Positions 43,288-54,079 of a DNA stretch of 64,000 nucleotides are shown here, one piece after another. The stretch is from Sphingomonas sp. ID1715 (GTDB taxonomy: Bacteria; Pseudomonadota; Alphaproteobacteria; Sphingomonadales; Sphingomonadaceae). Position numbers and translations under genes: made by a program. The stretch is from the NCBI RefSeq assembly GCF_013044515.1, contig NZ_JABEPR010000003.1:62001-126000 (forward strand), given 5' to 3'. Positions within the stretch are counted from its first letter, which is position 1. Each line of letters begins with the position of its first letter. The notes under the pieces are model-generated. The model saw nothing but the letters and a program-made list of their open reading frames with translations. It had not been told where the DNA came from and did no database searches.

Positions 43288-44285
43288 TTGGCGAGCACCT
43301 CTGTCTTCGTATCGGCGCCCTTTAGCGCGCTCTGCGGCACTTCGGCCAGTGCCGCGTTCAGGTGCGCTCCGAAGACGACGCCCAGGCCCAGCGTGAAGAA
43401 ATAGACGAGCGCGATCATGACGCCGGCCAGGCTGCCATAGGTCAGGTCGTAGCCGCCGATGAGCGTCAGCGCCCACGGCAGCAGCGAGGTGACGAGCAGC
43501 CACCAGACCGCGACGAACAGCGGCCCCGGCCATTTGCGGCAGCCGCGGCCGCGATACCGCTTCGGGGTCATCACATAAAAGAGCAGGTAGAAGGCCCCGA
43601 AGATGAACAGGCCGGGAATCAGCCGCGAGGCGCTGAGCAGCAAGGTCAGCGAGCTGTCGGCGACCGGAAACAGGCGCAGCACGAACTGCTCCAGTCCGGC
43701 CAGCACCGCCTGCAGCAGGAACGAGACCAGCACCAGCAGCACCGACCCCACCGTGATCGCCGTGTAGCGGAGCCGGGCCATCCAGAAGGTGGAGGCGGAG
43801 CGCACGCCGTAGGCGCGGTACAGAATGTCCTTCAGCGTCGCGATGAAGCCGCCGGTGCTCCACAGGCCGCCGAGCGCGCCGAGCCAGAGCAGATTGCCCG
43901 AGCGGGCGGTCAGCACGTCGCTGATCGGCTTTTCGAGCACATCCGCCACATCCCGCGGCACCTGGGCCAGGAACTGGCGGAGCGCGTCGAGCGTGGCGGC
44001 GTCGCGGCCCAGCGCCTGGGCGATCGCCGCGACGACGATGAAGAAGGGAAAGAGCGTCAGCAGCGTCAGATAGGCGAGATTGCCGGCGTGGATGAAGCCG
44101 TCGTTCCACAGCCCCTCGAACGCGCGACCGAGCACCACGCGGACTCGTGAACCCGGCCCAAGCTTCTTGAACGTGTCGTCGACGCGCTGGCGCGTGCGGA
44201 GCAGCCGCCGGCGTCGCGCCTCAGGAGTCTGCGGTGCCGGGCCGTCCGGCAGGTCGATTTCATGCGCTTCGTCGACAAGGTCCAC
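43284..44285 (-). CDS. YihY/UPF0761-family inner-membrane protein
   Basis: A 333-residue membrane protein of the YihY/BrkB family, with about six helices. GFIHAGNLAYLTLLTLFPFF, a family signature, is in the first third, and YGSLAGVMIALVYFFTLGLG near the end. The function is unknown; it was once misnamed ribonuclease BN. The GTG at 44285 starts 6 nt after the DnaJ-like stop. Its stop overlaps the fabI GTG. Confidence 0.88.
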   Translation of the reverse strand: MDLVDEAHEIDLPDGPAPQTPEARRRRLLRTRQRVDDTFKKLGPGSRVRVVLGRAFEGLWNDGFIHAGNLAYLTLLTLFPFFIVVAAIAQALGRDAATLDALRQFLAQVPRDVADVLEKPISDVLTARSGNLLWLGALGGLWSTGGFIATLKDILYRAYGVRSASTFWMARLRYTAITVGSVLLVLVSFLLQAVLAGLEQFVLRLFPVADSSLTLLLSASRLIPGLFIFGAFYLLFYVMTPKRYRGRGCRKWPGPLFVAVWWLLVTSLLPWALTLIGGYDLTYGSLAGVMIALVYFFTLGLGVVFGAHLNAALAEVPQSALKGADTKTEVLAK

Positions 44286-44291
44286 GAACGG

Positions 44292-45227
44292 CTAGACGCC
44301 CAGAGCGGTGCGCGGGTTGCGCTCGCCTCCGCCCCAGCCGTCGACAAAGGCGGCGAGTTCCGCATCGTCCGACGGCACATCGACCATCAGCGTGATCAGC
44401 TGGTCGCCGCGATCCCCGCCCTTCTTGTGAAAGCCCTTGCCCTTGAGCCGCAGCACGCGGCCGGAGGTGGAGCCGGCCGGCACATTGACCATCACGGCGC
44501 CGTCGACCGTGGGCGCCTTGACCTTGCCGCCTTGCACCGCCTCCCTGAGCGTGATCGGCAGGTCGAGCAGCACATTGTCGCCGTCCCGCTTGTAGAAGCG
44601 GTGCGGCTGGATCTCGACGGTGACGATCGCATCGCCGGGTCCGCCGGGGCCCTGCTCACCCTTGCCGCCGAGCCGCATCTGCGTGCCGCTCTCGACGCCG
44701 GGCGAAAGCTTCAGGTCGATCGTCTTGCCATCCGCAAGCGTGATCCGCTGCGGCTTCAGCGCCGCCGCCTCTTCGAACGGCACGCGCAGGCGATAGGCCA
44801 TGTCCGCGCCGCGGGGTGGCGGTGCGGAGCGGCGGCCGAAGCCTGAGGTGAAGCCGCCGGCGCCGCCGCCACGGCCGAACAGCCCTTCGAAGATGTCACC
44901 GAAATCCGAAGCATCGGTGCCGAAGTCGAACCCCGACGTGCCCGCCGAGCGATAGCCGCCGGCCGCGCCCCGACCGCCGCCGAAGCCGAACGGCGCAGTC
45001 GGGTTGCCGTCCGCGTCGATCTCGCCGCGATCGAACTTGGCGCGCTTGTCCTTGTCGTTCAGCAGGTCATAGGCGGCGGTGACCTGCGAGAAGCGCTCCG
45101 CCGCCTTGGGATTGTCCTTGTTGCGATCGGGATGCAGCTCTTTCGCAAGCTTGCGATAGGCCTTCTTGATGTCGTCCTCGCCGGCACCGCGCGCGACGCC
45201 CAGCACGGAGTAGGGATCGGTGGCCAT
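44292..45227 (-). CDS. DnaJ-domain protein (CbpA-like)
   Basis: A 311-residue J-protein. The J domain (2-68) has HPD at 32-34 (KELHPDRNKDN), then a Gly/Phe-rich region (about 75-140) and a C-terminal peptide-binding domain with VFEEAAALK-type and PGDAIVTVEIQPHRFYKRDG repeats. There is no DnaJ zinc-finger, so it is the CbpA/DjlA-like type that assists DnaK. The ATG at 45227 gives MATDPYSVLGV. A CTGTTGC/GCAACAG dyad sits 38-57 nt upstream. Confidence 0.9.
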   Translation of the reverse strand: MATDPYSVLGVARGAGEDDIKKAYRKLAKELHPDRNKDNPKAAERFSQVTAAYDLLNDKDKRAKFDRGEIDADGNPTAPFGFGGGRGAAGGYRSAGTSGFDFGTDASDFGDIFEGLFGRGGGAGGFTSGFGRRSAPPPRGADMAYRLRVPFEEAAALKPQRITLADGKTIDLKLSPGVESGTQMRLGGKGEQGPGGPGDAIVTVEIQPHRFYKRDGDNVLLDLPITLREAVQGGKVKAPTVDGAVMVNVPAGSTSGRVLRLKGKGFHKKGGDRGDQLITLMVDVPSDDAELAAFVDGWGGGERNPRTALGV

Positions 45228-45264
45228 TCGTCGTCCTGCTGCTCGGTTCGTCTTCAATAACCCG

Positions 45265-45284
45265 CTGTTGCAAATCAGCAACAG
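45265..45284. promoter_or_regulatory. Perfect dyad between divergent genes
   Basis: CTGTTGC (45265-45271) and GCAACAG (45278-45284), spacer AAATCA. It lies between the dnaJ-like start (45227) and the divergent 45376 gene. Operator function is inferred from position only. Confidence 0.45.
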
Positions 45285-45375
45285 TCATTTGGTGGCAAGA
45301 CGAGGTTCAGGCAAGAGGTTCCGCTTCGCACGCCCAGGCAGAGGGTGTAGGCTGGTCCTTTGAGTGGAGACGGAA

Positions 45376-45759
45376 ATGGAGCGGCGTCATGCAATCTTTC
45401 TCACTGCTGCGGCGCTCGGGATGAGCGGCGCGGCCGATGCATCGGCGCTGGAGGGGCAATGGGGCGGGCCCGATGCGATGCTGACCATCGATGCCCAAGG
45501 CGGCGAGCTGCGCCAGTCCTGTGCTGGCGGGCGGCTCACCGCCTTCCGGATCAAGAAGGATGGCAGCTTCACGGCCAAGGGTGATTTCGAGGCTTATGGC
45601 GCCGGTCCGCAGGTTGCCGACGGCGCGGCCGCCAAGCCCGCCCGCTATGCCGGACGACTTGCCGGCGAGACGATGCTGCTGACCGTCACCGCGCAAGGCA
45701 GCACCCAAAAGCTGGAGCTAACCAAGGGCCGGCGCGTCAAGCTGATCCGCTGCTACTGA
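45376..45759 (+). CDS. Small exported hypothetical protein
   Basis: A 127-residue protein with a signal peptide (HAIFLTAAALGMSGAADAS). The mature part is beta-rich (LEGQWGGPDAMLTIDAQGGE, AGRLAGETMLLTVTAQGSTQ) and ends in KLIRCY. It resembles periplasmic 'secreted hypothetical' proteins with a repeated Gly-x-Trp core; no family is assigned. The ATG at 45376 has GGAG 8 nt upstream. The stop lies at the edge of the terminator that serves the convergent gene. Confidence 0.65.
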   Translation: MERRHAIFLTAAALGMSGAADASALEGQWGGPDAMLTIDAQGGELRQSCAGGRLTAFRIKKDGSFTAKGDFEAYGAGPQVADGAAAKPARYAGRLAGETMLLTVTAQGSTQKLELTKGRRVKLIRCY

Positions 45760-45791
45760 AAAAAAAACGGGCGGAGCCGAAGCCCCGCCCG
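45759..45791 (-). terminator. Intrinsic terminator of the first PEP-CTERM paralogue
   Basis: On the minus strand a GCGGGCGG...CCGCCCG-type stem (45768-45791, one mismatch, loop TTCG) is followed by a run of nine T residues (45759-45767). Canonical and strong; it lies 24 nt after the stop of the 45815 gene. Confidence 0.9.
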
Positions 45792-45814
45792 CATCCCTTT
45801 GGCGGCTGAGTCGA

Positions 45815-47497
45815 TCAGCCGAAGCTAACCGTCACGCTGCGTGCGCGGCGCATGCCGGCACCGACAAAGCCGAAGCCGATCAGCATCATCGCCCAGGTCG
45901 CCGGTTCCGGCACCGCACCGGCGCGGATGTTGGCGATCCAGGTGCTCCAGCGCGTGCCGCCGGTCCCGCCCGGATGGCCGTTCGCCGCGTTGTTCGGCTC
46001 ACGGGCAAACTGGCCGATGACCCAGAAGCCGTCATATTGCGTCGGATCGACCGAGACCTGGCTGTAATCGCCCCAGCGCTGACGGCCGGCGGCCGGCTGC
46101 CCGTCAACTGAGCCATTGTGATAGTCGTTGGTCAGGCTTTCCTTGAGCAGGGTTTCGGCCATTGTCTCCACGAGAGTGCCGTCGGCGAGCGTCTTGTACG
46201 CACGGGCGTAGAAGCCGATCTTGCCGGTCGCGGGATCGAGACCCGACCGGTTATAGCCGATGACGACCTGGCCGGCGGCGTTCACCGCAATCGAGCCCTG
46301 GTAATAGTCGTAACCCGTCTCGCCGACATCGAACTCGTCGAGGATGTTGTTGGTCGCCGAGTCGAGCACGACGACGCGAACCCGCGCCTCGTCCTGCGGA
46401 TCGAGCAGCGAGTTGACCGTGTGCAGCATGTAGATGCGGCCGTTCACCTCATAGACACTGCTGCTGATGCGTTCATCCAGCGTATCGATGATGCGCCGGT
46501 TGGCGGCGATCGGCGATGGCTGCCGTCCCGGTCCAGGGCTGACGAACCCGGCTTCGCCGAGATAGTCGATCGCACCCAGCGACGCACCGGTCGCGTCGGA
46601 CGAGCTCAGCCCGTTGACCGAATAAGCCATTGAGTCGAAGTTGAACAGCGAGGCGGTCACGACCTTGCCGGAGGAGCCGGCGCTGGTGCTGTTGACACCC
46701 TGGAGCGCAAAGCCGCGATCTTCGACCTGCCCGGCGCCCGGATTATAGGGCGTCACGAACTGCTTCATGTTGGTGAGCGTGGGCGCTACCGCATTGAACA
46801 GGCTGTCGATCGGGATGACGTTCATCGTCGTCCCGCAGAAAGCATTGGCCGAAGGATTGGCGGCGCTGCAGCCCACCTTGAAGTTGTTGGTGCCGATATA
46901 GACGGCGTTCTTGTCGAGCGCGAGCGTCGGATAGTCGGCGGTGTTGCCGTTGAAGCCCTCGAACTTCAGCGACTTCCAGGAACCAAGCGCGTTGTCGGTG
47001 TCCGACACCGCGATCTGAAGGTCCTTGGTGTTCGCGCCGAAGCCGACCACGATCCAGCGGCTCGCATCCGCATTGTACATCACGCGGTTGTCGCCATTGG
47101 CACCGACCTGGCCCTTGCCGCCCCACCAGTCGATGTCCGACTGGAGCAAAGTGCGGGTGCCGGTCGCCTTGTCGAACACCGCGAAGGCGCCGTTCGAGGA
47201 TTCGAGATATTGGGTACGGCCGACGGCGCCGTTGGTGTCGGGCGGAATGAAGTTCCGCGCGAACGCCGCATTGTCGTACTGGCTGATGCCTTCGAAGCCG
47301 ATCACGACATTGCCGGCGTTGAACACCGTGGCAGGCTTGTTGTTGTTGTCGTTCGAAATGTCGCCCGGCAGGATGATGGTTGGGCCGGCAAGGCCCTTTT
47401 GCGACCAATAGGTCTTGACCGTCTGCGCGGACGCCGCGCTGGCGCCGATCGCCAACAGTCCGGACGCCGCAAGAGCAGCTGCACGCAATCTCAACAT
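45815..47497 (-). CDS. PEP-CTERM protein, paralogue A
   Basis: A 560-residue exported protein with a signal peptide (LRAAALAASGLLAIGASAAS) and a C-terminal PEP-CTERM tail VPEPATWAMMLIGFGFVGAG plus RRARS. The body repeats short blocks such as PPDTNGAVGRTQYLESSNG, VFDKATGTRT and NRVMYNADASRWIV, reminiscent of a beta-propeller, but I cannot name the family. It is a close relative of the next gene (47788). Its exosortase is outside the window. Its own terminator follows. Confidence 0.88.
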   Translation of the reverse strand: MLRLRAAALAASGLLAIGASAASAQTVKTYWSQKGLAGPTIILPGDISNDNNNKPATVFNAGNVVIGFEGISQYDNAAFARNFIPPDTNGAVGRTQYLESSNGAFAVFDKATGTRTLLQSDIDWWGGKGQVGANGDNRVMYNADASRWIVVGFGANTKDLQIAVSDTDNALGSWKSLKFEGFNGNTADYPTLALDKNAVYIGTNNFKVGCSAANPSANAFCGTTMNVIPIDSLFNAVAPTLTNMKQFVTPYNPGAGQVEDRGFALQGVNSTSAGSSGKVVTASLFNFDSMAYSVNGLSSSDATGASLGAIDYLGEAGFVSPGPGRQPSPIAANRRIIDTLDERISSSVYEVNGRIYMLHTVNSLLDPQDEARVRVVVLDSATNNILDEFDVGETGYDYYQGSIAVNAAGQVVIGYNRSGLDPATGKIGFYARAYKTLADGTLVETMAETLLKESLTNDYHNGSVDGQPAAGRQRWGDYSQVSVDPTQYDGFWVIGQFAREPNNAANGHPGGTGGTRWSTWIANIRAGAVPEPATWAMMLIGFGFVGAGMRRARSVTVSFG

Positions 47498-47706
47498 GAT
47501 GTCCCCTTCCCCTTTCGCCGCGCGCGGAACAGGACCAGCCCCGTCACCCCCTACGCAACGGCAGACAGACTCACAGCGGAGTCATTCGGGGAATGCATAC
47601 CTTTTGCGGCAATGAGTCAACGGGGCGGTAACCACGGCGGAAGATCGGACAGGACGGGCAGGAGCTCGCCCAACTTCAAAGGCTTGCGTGCCGTTGTAAT
47701 CGCCCA

Positions 47707-47721
47707 GTCCCGATACGGGAC
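47707..47721. promoter_or_regulatory. Shared dyad GTCCC-N5-GGGAC, copy 1
   Basis: GTCCCGATACGGGAC is a perfect inverted repeat about 210 nt upstream of PEP-CTERM paralogue A. A 12/15-matching copy sits upstream of paralogue B at 49641. Candidate site for a common regulator. A TTGACT at 47615-47620 with TATGCA 15 nt further (minus strand) is a possible core promoter. Confidence 0.45.
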
Positions 47722-47732
47722 GGGCTGGCGGC

Positions 47733-47764
47733 AAAAAAAGAGCGGGGAAGCACGCTTCCCCGCT
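47733..47764 (-). terminator. Intrinsic terminator of PEP-CTERM paralogue B
   Basis: Minus-strand AGCGGGGAAG/CTTCCCCGCT stem (47740-47764, small loop) followed by seven T residues (47733-47739). Canonical; it lies 24 nt after the stop of the 47788 gene, the same spacing as in paralogue A. Confidence 0.9.
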
Positions 47765-47787
47765 CCGATTTCACGCCAAAGCTAAGA

Positions 47788-49473
47788 TCAGGCGTAGCTG
47801 ACCTTGACGCTGCGCGCCCGGCGCATGCCGGCGCCGACGAAGCCGAAGCCCATCAGCATCATCGCCCAGGTCGCCGGCTCAGGCACCGCACCGGCCCGGA
47901 CGTTGGCGATCCAGGTGCCCCAGCGGGTGCCGCCGGTGCCGCCCGGATGGCCGTTCGCGGCATTGTTCGGCTCGCGCGCGAACTCGCCGATGACCCAGAA
48001 GCCATCATATTGCGTCGGGTCGACCGAGACCTGGCTGTAGTCACCCCAGCGCTGACGTCCCACCGCGGCCTGCCCGTCGAGGCTGCCATTGTGATAGTCG
48101 TTGGTCAGGCTTTCCTTGAGCAGCGTCTCACCCAGCGTTTCGACGAGCGTGCCGTCGGCCAGCGTCTTGTACGCACGCGCGTAGAAGCCGATCTTGCCGG
48201 TCGCCGGATCGAGGCCCGAGCGGTTATAGCCGACCATGACCTGACCCGCCTGGTTCACGGCGAGCGAGCCCATGTAATAGTCGTAACCGGCGGCGCCGAT
48301 TTCGGTCGTGCTCAGGATGTTGCCCGAAGCGGAGTCGATCACGACGATGCGGGTACGCGCCTCGTCCTGAGCGTCCAGCAGCGAGTTGACGGTGTGCAGC
48401 ATGTAGATCTTGCCGTTCACCTCGTAGACGCTGCTGCTGATGCGCTCGTCATTGGTGTCGATGATGCGCTGGTTGGCGGCGATCGGCGACGGCTGACGGC
48501 CCGGACCCGCCGTGACGAAGCCGGCTTCGCCGAGGTAGTCGACCGCACCGCGGGTCGCGCCCGTTGCCGAGCTCGTCGACAGACCGTTCACCGTGTAGGT
48601 GATCGAGTCATATTCGAACAGCGAGGCGGACACGACACGGCCGGTGGTGCCGGCAGTGCTGCTGTTGACACCCTGGATCGCGAAGCCACGGTCTTCGACT
48701 TGGCCCGCACCCGGGTTATACGGCGTCACGAACTGCTTGATGCCCGCGATGGTCGGAGCGCCAGCGTTGAACAGGCTGTCCAGCGGAATGACGTTCAGCG
48801 TCGTGCCGCGGAAGCTGTTGGAGCCGCCAGCCGAAGCCGGAGCGAAGTTGTTCGTGCCGATGTACACCGCGTTCTTGTCGAGCGCGAGCGTCGGATAATC
48901 GGCCGTCGCGCCGAAGCCGAGCCCGGCATAGCCTTCGAACACAGTGGTCTTCCAGCCACCGAGCGCATTGTCCGTGTCGGAGACGGCGATCTGCAGGTCC
49001 TTGGCGTTGGCGCCGAACGCAACCATCACCCAGCGGGATGCGTCCGCATTGTACATGACGCGCGTGTCGCCGCCGGTCGCCTGGCCGCCATGCGCCGTCC
49101 ACCACGCATTGTCCTGCGACAGCATCGTGCGGGTGCCGGTCGCCTTGTCGAACACGGCATAGGCGCCGTTGGTCGTCGACATATACTGGGTGCGGCCCGC
49201 CGCGCCGTTGGTGTCGGGCGGAATGAAGTTACGGCCGAACGCGGCGGCGTCATACTGGCTGATGCCTTCGAAGCCGATCACGACCTGACCGGCATTGAAG
49301 ACCGGCGCGCTCTTGCCATTCTGGTCGAGCGAGATGTCGCCGGGCACCTGGACCGTCGGTCCGAGCACGCCCTTGGTCTCCCACCAAGCGTGCTTGATCT
49401 GCTGCGCCGAGGCTGCCGTGCTGCCGAGCGCAAGCATCGTCGCGGCGAGTGCCGCGATGCGTACATGCTTCAT
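47788..49473 (-). CDS. PEP-CTERM protein, paralogue B
   Basis: A 561-residue exported protein. Signal peptide (HVRIAALAATMLALGSTAAS) at ATG 49473, PEP-CTERM tail VPEPATWAMMLMGFGFVGAG and RRARS. Blocks PPDTNGAAGRTQYMSTTNG, VFDKATGTRTML and TRVMYNADASRWVMVAFGAN match paralogue A through almost the full length, so the two genes are a tandem duplication. The function is unknown; cell-surface or EPS-associated by the PEP-CTERM logic. A TTGACA (49607-49612, minus strand) could be its -35. Confidence 0.9.
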   Translation of the reverse strand: MKHVRIAALAATMLALGSTAASAQQIKHAWWETKGVLGPTVQVPGDISLDQNGKSAPVFNAGQVVIGFEGISQYDAAAFGRNFIPPDTNGAAGRTQYMSTTNGAYAVFDKATGTRTMLSQDNAWWTAHGGQATGGDTRVMYNADASRWVMVAFGANAKDLQIAVSDTDNALGGWKTTVFEGYAGLGFGATADYPTLALDKNAVYIGTNNFAPASAGGSNSFRGTTLNVIPLDSLFNAGAPTIAGIKQFVTPYNPGAGQVEDRGFAIQGVNSSTAGTTGRVVSASLFEYDSITYTVNGLSTSSATGATRGAVDYLGEAGFVTAGPGRQPSPIAANQRIIDTNDERISSSVYEVNGKIYMLHTVNSLLDAQDEARTRIVVIDSASGNILSTTEIGAAGYDYYMGSLAVNQAGQVMVGYNRSGLDPATGKIGFYARAYKTLADGTLVETLGETLLKESLTNDYHNGSLDGQAAVGRQRWGDYSQVSVDPTQYDGFWVIGEFAREPNNAANGHPGGTGGTRWGTWIANVRAGAVPEPATWAMMLMGFGFVGAGMRRARSVKVSYA

Positions 49474-49640
49474 TGAGTACTTTCCCCTTCCCAAAGCCGG
49501 GGAGGGGTTTCCACCGACGACTCGAAGCCGTCCCCCTGGTCGCCCCCCGCGGCTCTCATGATCCGACATGGATCATGTGTGACTGCTCAGCCGGTTTGTA
49601 ACCTTCTGTCAATCATTTGATTTTAGGTCATTTCGCCCCC

Positions 49641-49655
49641 GTCCCAGAACGGGAC
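49641..49655. promoter_or_regulatory. Shared dyad GTCCC-N5-GGGAC, copy 2
   Basis: GTCCCAGAACGGGAC, 12 of 15 positions identical to the 47707 site. It lies about 168 nt upstream of paralogue B and about 30 nt upstream of a TTGACA -35 candidate. Conserved position before both paralogues supports a regulatory role. Confidence 0.45.
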
Positions 49656-49720
49656 CTGACACGCGGCCGTTAGCCATTCATGGTAGAGCGGCCCGCCCTG
49701 TTCCCCGGGCCGCTATCGTC

Positions 49721-50623
49721 TCAGGCCGCCTTAGCCTCCGGTGCGCGGTCGAACAGGGCGACGAGCCAATCCCGGAACATCCGTACCGCCCGGGTTTCCA
49801 GCGCCTTCGGGCGGCAGGCGAACCAATAGCTATAGGGGCTTTCCACCTCGATATCGAACAGCCGCACCAGCCGCTCATCCTGAGCATTGCGCAAATGGCT
49901 TTCCAGCATGAAGGCGACGCCAAGCCCTTGGGCGGCCGCGTCCAGCATCAGTTGCCCCGAATCGAAGTGATCGATGGCGAGCGGCTCCAGCGCCTCCATC
50001 CCCAGTGCCTGGCAGAAGGCGTCGAGTGTTTCGGGCATGTCGCGGTGCAGGAAGACGGTGGCCCGCGTCAGGTCCTCAGGCCGGCGGATCGCCCCCGGTC
50101 CCTCCGTCAGGCTGCGCGCCGCGATCGGGAAGATGCGATTGCGGTCGAGCCGGTGGGAATAGAGTGCCGGATCGACCTCGCGCGCCAGCACGATCGCGGC
50201 GTCGAGCCCATCGCCGAGCCGGGCGATCGCATGCGCGCCCGTATCGACGTCTAGGTGAAGCTCGGGATGAGCAGCACGAAGCTCGGGCAGATGCGGAAAC
50301 AGCTGCTGCGATGCAAAAAGCGGCAGCACCCCTAGTCGCAGCCGCACGATATTCCCCTCGGATGTCAGCGACTCGATCGCGTCCTCCAGCCCGGCCAGGT
50401 GCGGCGAGACCGTCTCGAGCAACCGTTCGCCATCGGTATTGAGCCGCATGGCGCCGGGCACCCGATCAAACAGAGGGCGGCCGAGAAACCGTTCAAGAGC
50501 CTGGACGCGCCGGCTAAGCGCTGGAGAAGACAGTGCAAGTTCCTCGGCCGCCGCCTTGATTGAGCCGAGCCGTGCGACCTGGACAAATGCCTCGACCGCA
50601 GTCAACGGGGGTAAGCGACGCAA
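49721..50623 (-). CDS. LysR-family transcriptional regulator (GcvA-like)
   Basis: A 300-residue LysR protein. The HTH spans residues 3-62 (LPPLTAVEAFVQVARLGSIK, LALSSPALSRRVQALERFLG), followed by a full effector domain. The layout MRRLPPLTAVEAF is typical of the GcvA/AmpR subgroup. The TTG at 50623 is used because GAGGAGG lies about 7 nt upstream. A TTGCA-N5-TGCAA site sits 88-102 nt upstream, a good autoregulatory operator. Confidence 0.9.
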   Translation of the reverse strand: MRRLPPLTAVEAFVQVARLGSIKAAAEELALSSPALSRRVQALERFLGRPLFDRVPGAMRLNTDGERLLETVSPHLAGLEDAIESLTSEGNIVRLRLGVLPLFASQQLFPHLPELRAAHPELHLDVDTGAHAIARLGDGLDAAIVLAREVDPALYSHRLDRNRIFPIAARSLTEGPGAIRRPEDLTRATVFLHRDMPETLDAFCQALGMEALEPLAIDHFDSGQLMLDAAAQGLGVAFMLESHLRNAQDERLVRLFDIEVESPYSYWFACRPKALETRAVRMFRDWLVALFDRAPEAKAA

Positions 50624-50710
50624 TCCTCAACCTCCTCATGGTGCATCGCAGCAGCATTTTTGGGCCGCTTTCGTTTCGCACCGTTCTCGCATTTTCTTAG
50701 AGCAGGCCTG

Positions 50711-50725
50711 TTGCAATTTGTGCAA
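50711..50725. promoter_or_regulatory. LysR-type box (T-N11-A)
   Basis: TTGCAATTTGTGCAA: perfect TTGCA/TGCAA arms with a 5-nt spacer, the T-N11-A format of LysR sites. It lies between the divergent lysR and the Cdc48-like gene. Probable binding site of the adjacent LysR protein. Confidence 0.55.
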
Positions 50726-50813
50726 CCGCTTTTTTGCTTTTCGCACTTGCAACATAAACCGCTGCACTGCACATAGAGCAGGCCTTTCAGGCATCCTCTC
50801 CTAAAACTTTCAA

Positions 50814-50845
50814 AGGCCGGTCCTTCGGGGCTGGCCTCTTTTTTT
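50814..50845 (+). terminator. Strong intrinsic terminator with no gene upstream
   Basis: A 10-bp stem (50814-50823 with 50828-50837, two G-U pairs) closed by a TTCG tetraloop and followed by seven T residues. It points in the plus direction, but the only upstream gene is on the minus strand. It therefore ends either an unannotated small RNA or a leader transcript (attenuator) ahead of the Cdc48-like gene, which starts 62 nt later. The rest of the 50624-50907 gap holds the LysR box and no open frame of note. Confidence 0.8.
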
Positions 50846-50907
50846 GTGCTCAGCCTCGCAACGTTCCGGGCCGGCCCCTAGTTAAGCTGCCTGACCGGAG
50901 ATGATGA

Positions 50908-53205
<2,298 letters not shown>

Positions 53206-53215
53206 CTCGTCTGCT

Positions 53216-53277
53216 CCCCGGCGAAGGCCGGGGCCCATCGGCAGGGCGCAAGCACTGGACCCCGGCCTGCGCCGGGG
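53216..53277. repeat. Paired CCCCGGC/GCCGGGG hairpins
   Basis: Two 7-bp perfect hairpins with 4-nt loops (53216-53233 and 53260-53277) share the same stem sequence in the gap between convergent cdc48-like and enoyl-CoA hydratase genes. Same general class as the palindromes at 1886 and 30911. Confidence 0.65.
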
Positions 53278-53286
53278 AACAGGTCC

Positions 53287-54063
53287 TTACCGCCCGGTCC
53301 AGTTCCCCGGCCGCTTGTCGACGAAGGCGGCCATGCCTTCCTTCTGGTCCTCGGTCCCGAACAGGCCATGGAACAGGCGGCGTTCGAACAGGATGCCTTG
53401 CGCGAGGCCGGTTTCGAAGGCCGCGTTGACCATCTCCTTGTTCGCGATCGTCGCGAGCGGGGGCATGGCCGCGATCGCGGCGGCGGTCTTCAGTGCCTCT
53501 TCGACCAGGCTGTCGGCGGGCACGACGCGCGCCACCAGGCCGGACCGCTCCGCCTCGGCCGCGTCCATCATCCGCCCGGTCAGGCACATCTCCATCGCCT
53601 TGGCCTTGCCGATGGCGCGGGTCAGCCGCTGCGAGCCGCCCATGCCGGGCGAGACGCCGAGCTTGATCTCCGGCTGGCCGAACTTGGCGGTGTCGGCAGC
53701 GATGATGAAGTCGGCCATCATCGCCACTTCGCAGCCGCCGCCCAGCGCATAGCCGGCCACCGCTGCGATCCAGGGCTTGCGCGTCGCCGTTACCTTTTCC
53801 CAGCCGGCGAAGAAGTTCGAGCCGTACATGTCGGCAAAGCCCTGACCGGACATCTCCTTGATGTCGGCGCCAGCCGCGAAAGCCTTTTCCGAGCCGGTGA
53901 GGACCAGGCAGCGCTGCGCCGGATCCGCGTCATAGGCGGCGAACGCATCGATCAGCTCCTTGAGCACCGTCGAGTTGAGCGCGTTCAGCGCCTGCGGCCG
54001 GTTCAGACGGACGAGCGTCACGGCATCGTGGCGCTCGATCAGGATGGTCTCGTACTGGCTCAT
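53287..54063 (-). CDS. Enoyl-CoA hydratase
   Basis: A 258-residue crotonase that hydrates enoyl-CoA (methacrylyl-CoA in valine breakdown is the likely substrate). Both catalytic glutamates are present, in [15 protein letters not shown] and [29 protein letters not shown] is the oxyanion-site region. The ATG at 54063 has an AAGGAG site. It is the last gene of the valine run, 17 nt after the hydrolase gene. Confidence 0.93.
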   Translation of the reverse strand: MSQYETILIERHDAVTLVRLNRPQALNALNSTVLKELIDAFAAYDADPAQRCLVLTGSEKAFAAGADIKEMSGQGFADMYGSNFFAGWEKVTATRKPWIAAVAGYALGGGCEVAMMADFIIAADTAKFGQPEIKLGVSPGMGGSQRLTRAIGKAKAMEMCLTGRMMDAAEAERSGLVARVVPADSLVEEALKTAAAIAAMPPLATIANKEMVNAAFETGLAQGILFERRLFHGLFGTEDQKEGMAAFVDKRPGNWTGR

Positions 54064-54079
54064 GCGGTCTCCTTTTCCA

